From an uncultured delta proteobacterium (lineage in GTDB: Bacteria > Desulfobacterota > Syntrophorhabdia > Syntrophorhabdales > Syntrophorhabdaceae): DNA of 6,770 nucleotides. The DNA lies in NCBI GenBank assembly GCA_903872255.1, contig CAIQJW010000102.1, forward strand, positions 1-6,770. The letters are read 5' to 3'. The notes below the pieces were generated by a model that made no database searches, was not told where the DNA came from, and was given only the letters and a program-made list of their open reading frames with translations. The position numbers and the translations under genes were made by a program. Shown piece by piece: positions 6,003-6,770 of this stretch (position 1 is the first letter of the stretch; every line of letters starts with the position of its first letter).

Positions 6003-6770
6003 TTACTTAAAGTCAGGCGTCAGGACTACGCGTTTCGCAGGTGAACCTGCTTTGTGAATCTCGTCAAATGTTGCTGCTATTGTGCTCATAGGCCGTACAT
6101 CAACAAACGGGTCGATCTTGATCTTTTTGTTGAGGACCATATCGAGAACGATCGGGTAATACTCAGGCAGACAGCCCCATGTGCCGATAACTTCGGCGTC
6201 GAAGGCCATCAGTTTTGAGAACATATATTCGCTCTTCGCCATGCCGAAGCCGACGAGGACGAGTTTGCCGACGAAGGACAGAAGGTCGAGAGCGAGGTCC
6301 TGACCAGCCTTGCTGCCGGTAACTTCGAATATCTTCCATGCCGTGTTGGGCAGGCCGTTGGCCTTGCAGTAAGCTCTATATTCGCCAACGACGTCTTTAT
6401 TCGTTTTGTCGAGTGTGCTGATGACCATATCGCAGCCATATTCCAGGGCCCTTTTCAGCTTCTCCGGATTCCGGGCGATACCGATGACGGTCTTCGCGCC
6501 GAGCGCTTTCGCGGTCTGTGACATATAGACGCCTACGCCGCCGGTCGCGCCGATGATGATGACGTTGTCGCCGGGCTGCAGGTCTGCTCTCTTGCTTGCC
6601 TGATACGGGGTTGTGACGGCATCCGCGACGACTGCGAGCTGTTCCAGCTTATAACCTTTCTTGTCCCTGACAAGGCAAAGGTCAACCGAGGGAACGACGA
6701 TATGGCTTGCGAAACCGCCCCAGTAACCGATCGAGTTGCCGGGCATCTTCTGGGCAAGGCATCTGTTGCC
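6003..6770 (-). CDS. bamQ: 6-hydroxycyclohex-1-ene-1-carbonyl-CoA dehydrogenase (partial)
   Basis: The C-terminal 255 residues of a zinc-type medium-chain alcohol dehydrogenase, open through the right edge. The reading frame continues upstream of the ATG at 6746 as GNRCLAQK, so that Met is internal. Family members are about 350-370 residues, so roughly 100 N-terminal residues, including most zinc ligands, lie outside. The cysteine in the edge segment may be the last of the structural-zinc loop. Visible parts are GYWGGFASHIVVP, then the NAD-binding Rossmann motif GATGGVG (residues 74-80 of the visible part), and a typical C-terminus. With bamA and bamR adjacent, the likely role is NAD-dependent oxidation of 6-hydroxycyclohex-1-ene-1-carbonyl-CoA to the 6-oxo compound, the substrate of BamA (Had in Thauera). 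By sequence alone I can support only the alcohol dehydrogenase family; the specific substrate is inferred from context. The stop is 35 nt before bamA, so the two are probably co-transcribed. Confidence 0.88.
   Translation of the reverse strand, partial: GNRCLAQKMPGNSIGYWGGFASHIVVPSVDLCLVRDKKGYKLEQLAVVADAVTTPYQASKRADLQPGDNVIIIGATGGVGVYMSQTAKALGAKTVIGIARNPEKLKRALEYGCDMVISTLDKTNKDVVGEYRAYCKANGLPNTAWKIFEVTGSKAGQDLALDLLSFVGKLVLVGFGMAKSEYMFSKLMAFDAEVIGTWGCLPEYYPIVLDMVLNKKIKIDPFVDVRPMSTIAATFDEIHKAGSPAKRVVLTPDFK

Noticed and set aside
6744..6746. ATG at 6746 as the bamQ start
   Set aside because: The frame stays open to the window edge, and a start here would remove the whole zinc-binding N-terminal part of the enzyme.

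Overview
The window looks like a piece of an anaerobic, aromatic-degrading bacterium, most likely a deltaproteobacterial (Desulfobacterota) syntroph, sulfate reducer or metal reducer. The main reason is a run of three genes on the minus strand that cover the modified beta-oxidation steps of the benzoyl-CoA pathway. They are bamQ (6-hydroxycyclohex-1-ene-1-carbonyl-CoA dehydrogenase, cut by the right edge), bamA (the ring-opening 6-oxocyclohex-1-ene-1-carbonyl-CoA hydrolase) and bamR (cyclohexa-1,5-diene-1-carbonyl-CoA hydratase). In pathway order BamR hydrates the dienoyl-CoA made by benzoyl-CoA reductase, BamQ oxidises the alcohol to the ketone, and BamA cleaves the ring to 3-hydroxypimelyl-CoA. 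Gene order is the reverse of any pathway logic, and no reductase gene lies inside the window. The taxonomic call is inference from gene content only.

Layout, left to right. Positions 1-173 are a non-coding leader with a plausible sigma70-type promoter and two DnaA-box-like octamers. Positions 174-629 (+) encode a single-domain universal stress protein. A 21-bp perfect inverted repeat (641-692) sits between it and the convergent radA gene and supplies the last codons of radA. From there to the right edge everything is on the minus strand. In transcription order these genes are bamQ (6003-6770, partial), bamA (4819-5967), a strong terminator-like hairpin (4774-4804), bamR (3986-4756), an M24-family metallohydrolase (2805-3977), an endonuclease IV / sugar-isomerase-type TIM barrel (2011-2808) and radA (678-2018).

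The four genes after the hairpin are packed with an 8-nt gap, a 4-bp overlap and an 8-bp overlap, so they look like one translationally coupled unit. This joins a catabolic gene to a DNA recombination/repair gene through two enzymes of unassigned substrate. The two middle genes are the least explained part. The M24 protein keeps all five metal ligands but appears to lack the two active-site histidines of classical aminopeptidase P/prolidase. The TIM barrel appears to keep counterparts of all nine endonuclease IV zinc ligands. I see no mobile element, CRISPR array, tRNA or rRNA. The most distinctive regulatory signal is the intrinsic-terminator-like element between bamA and bamR.
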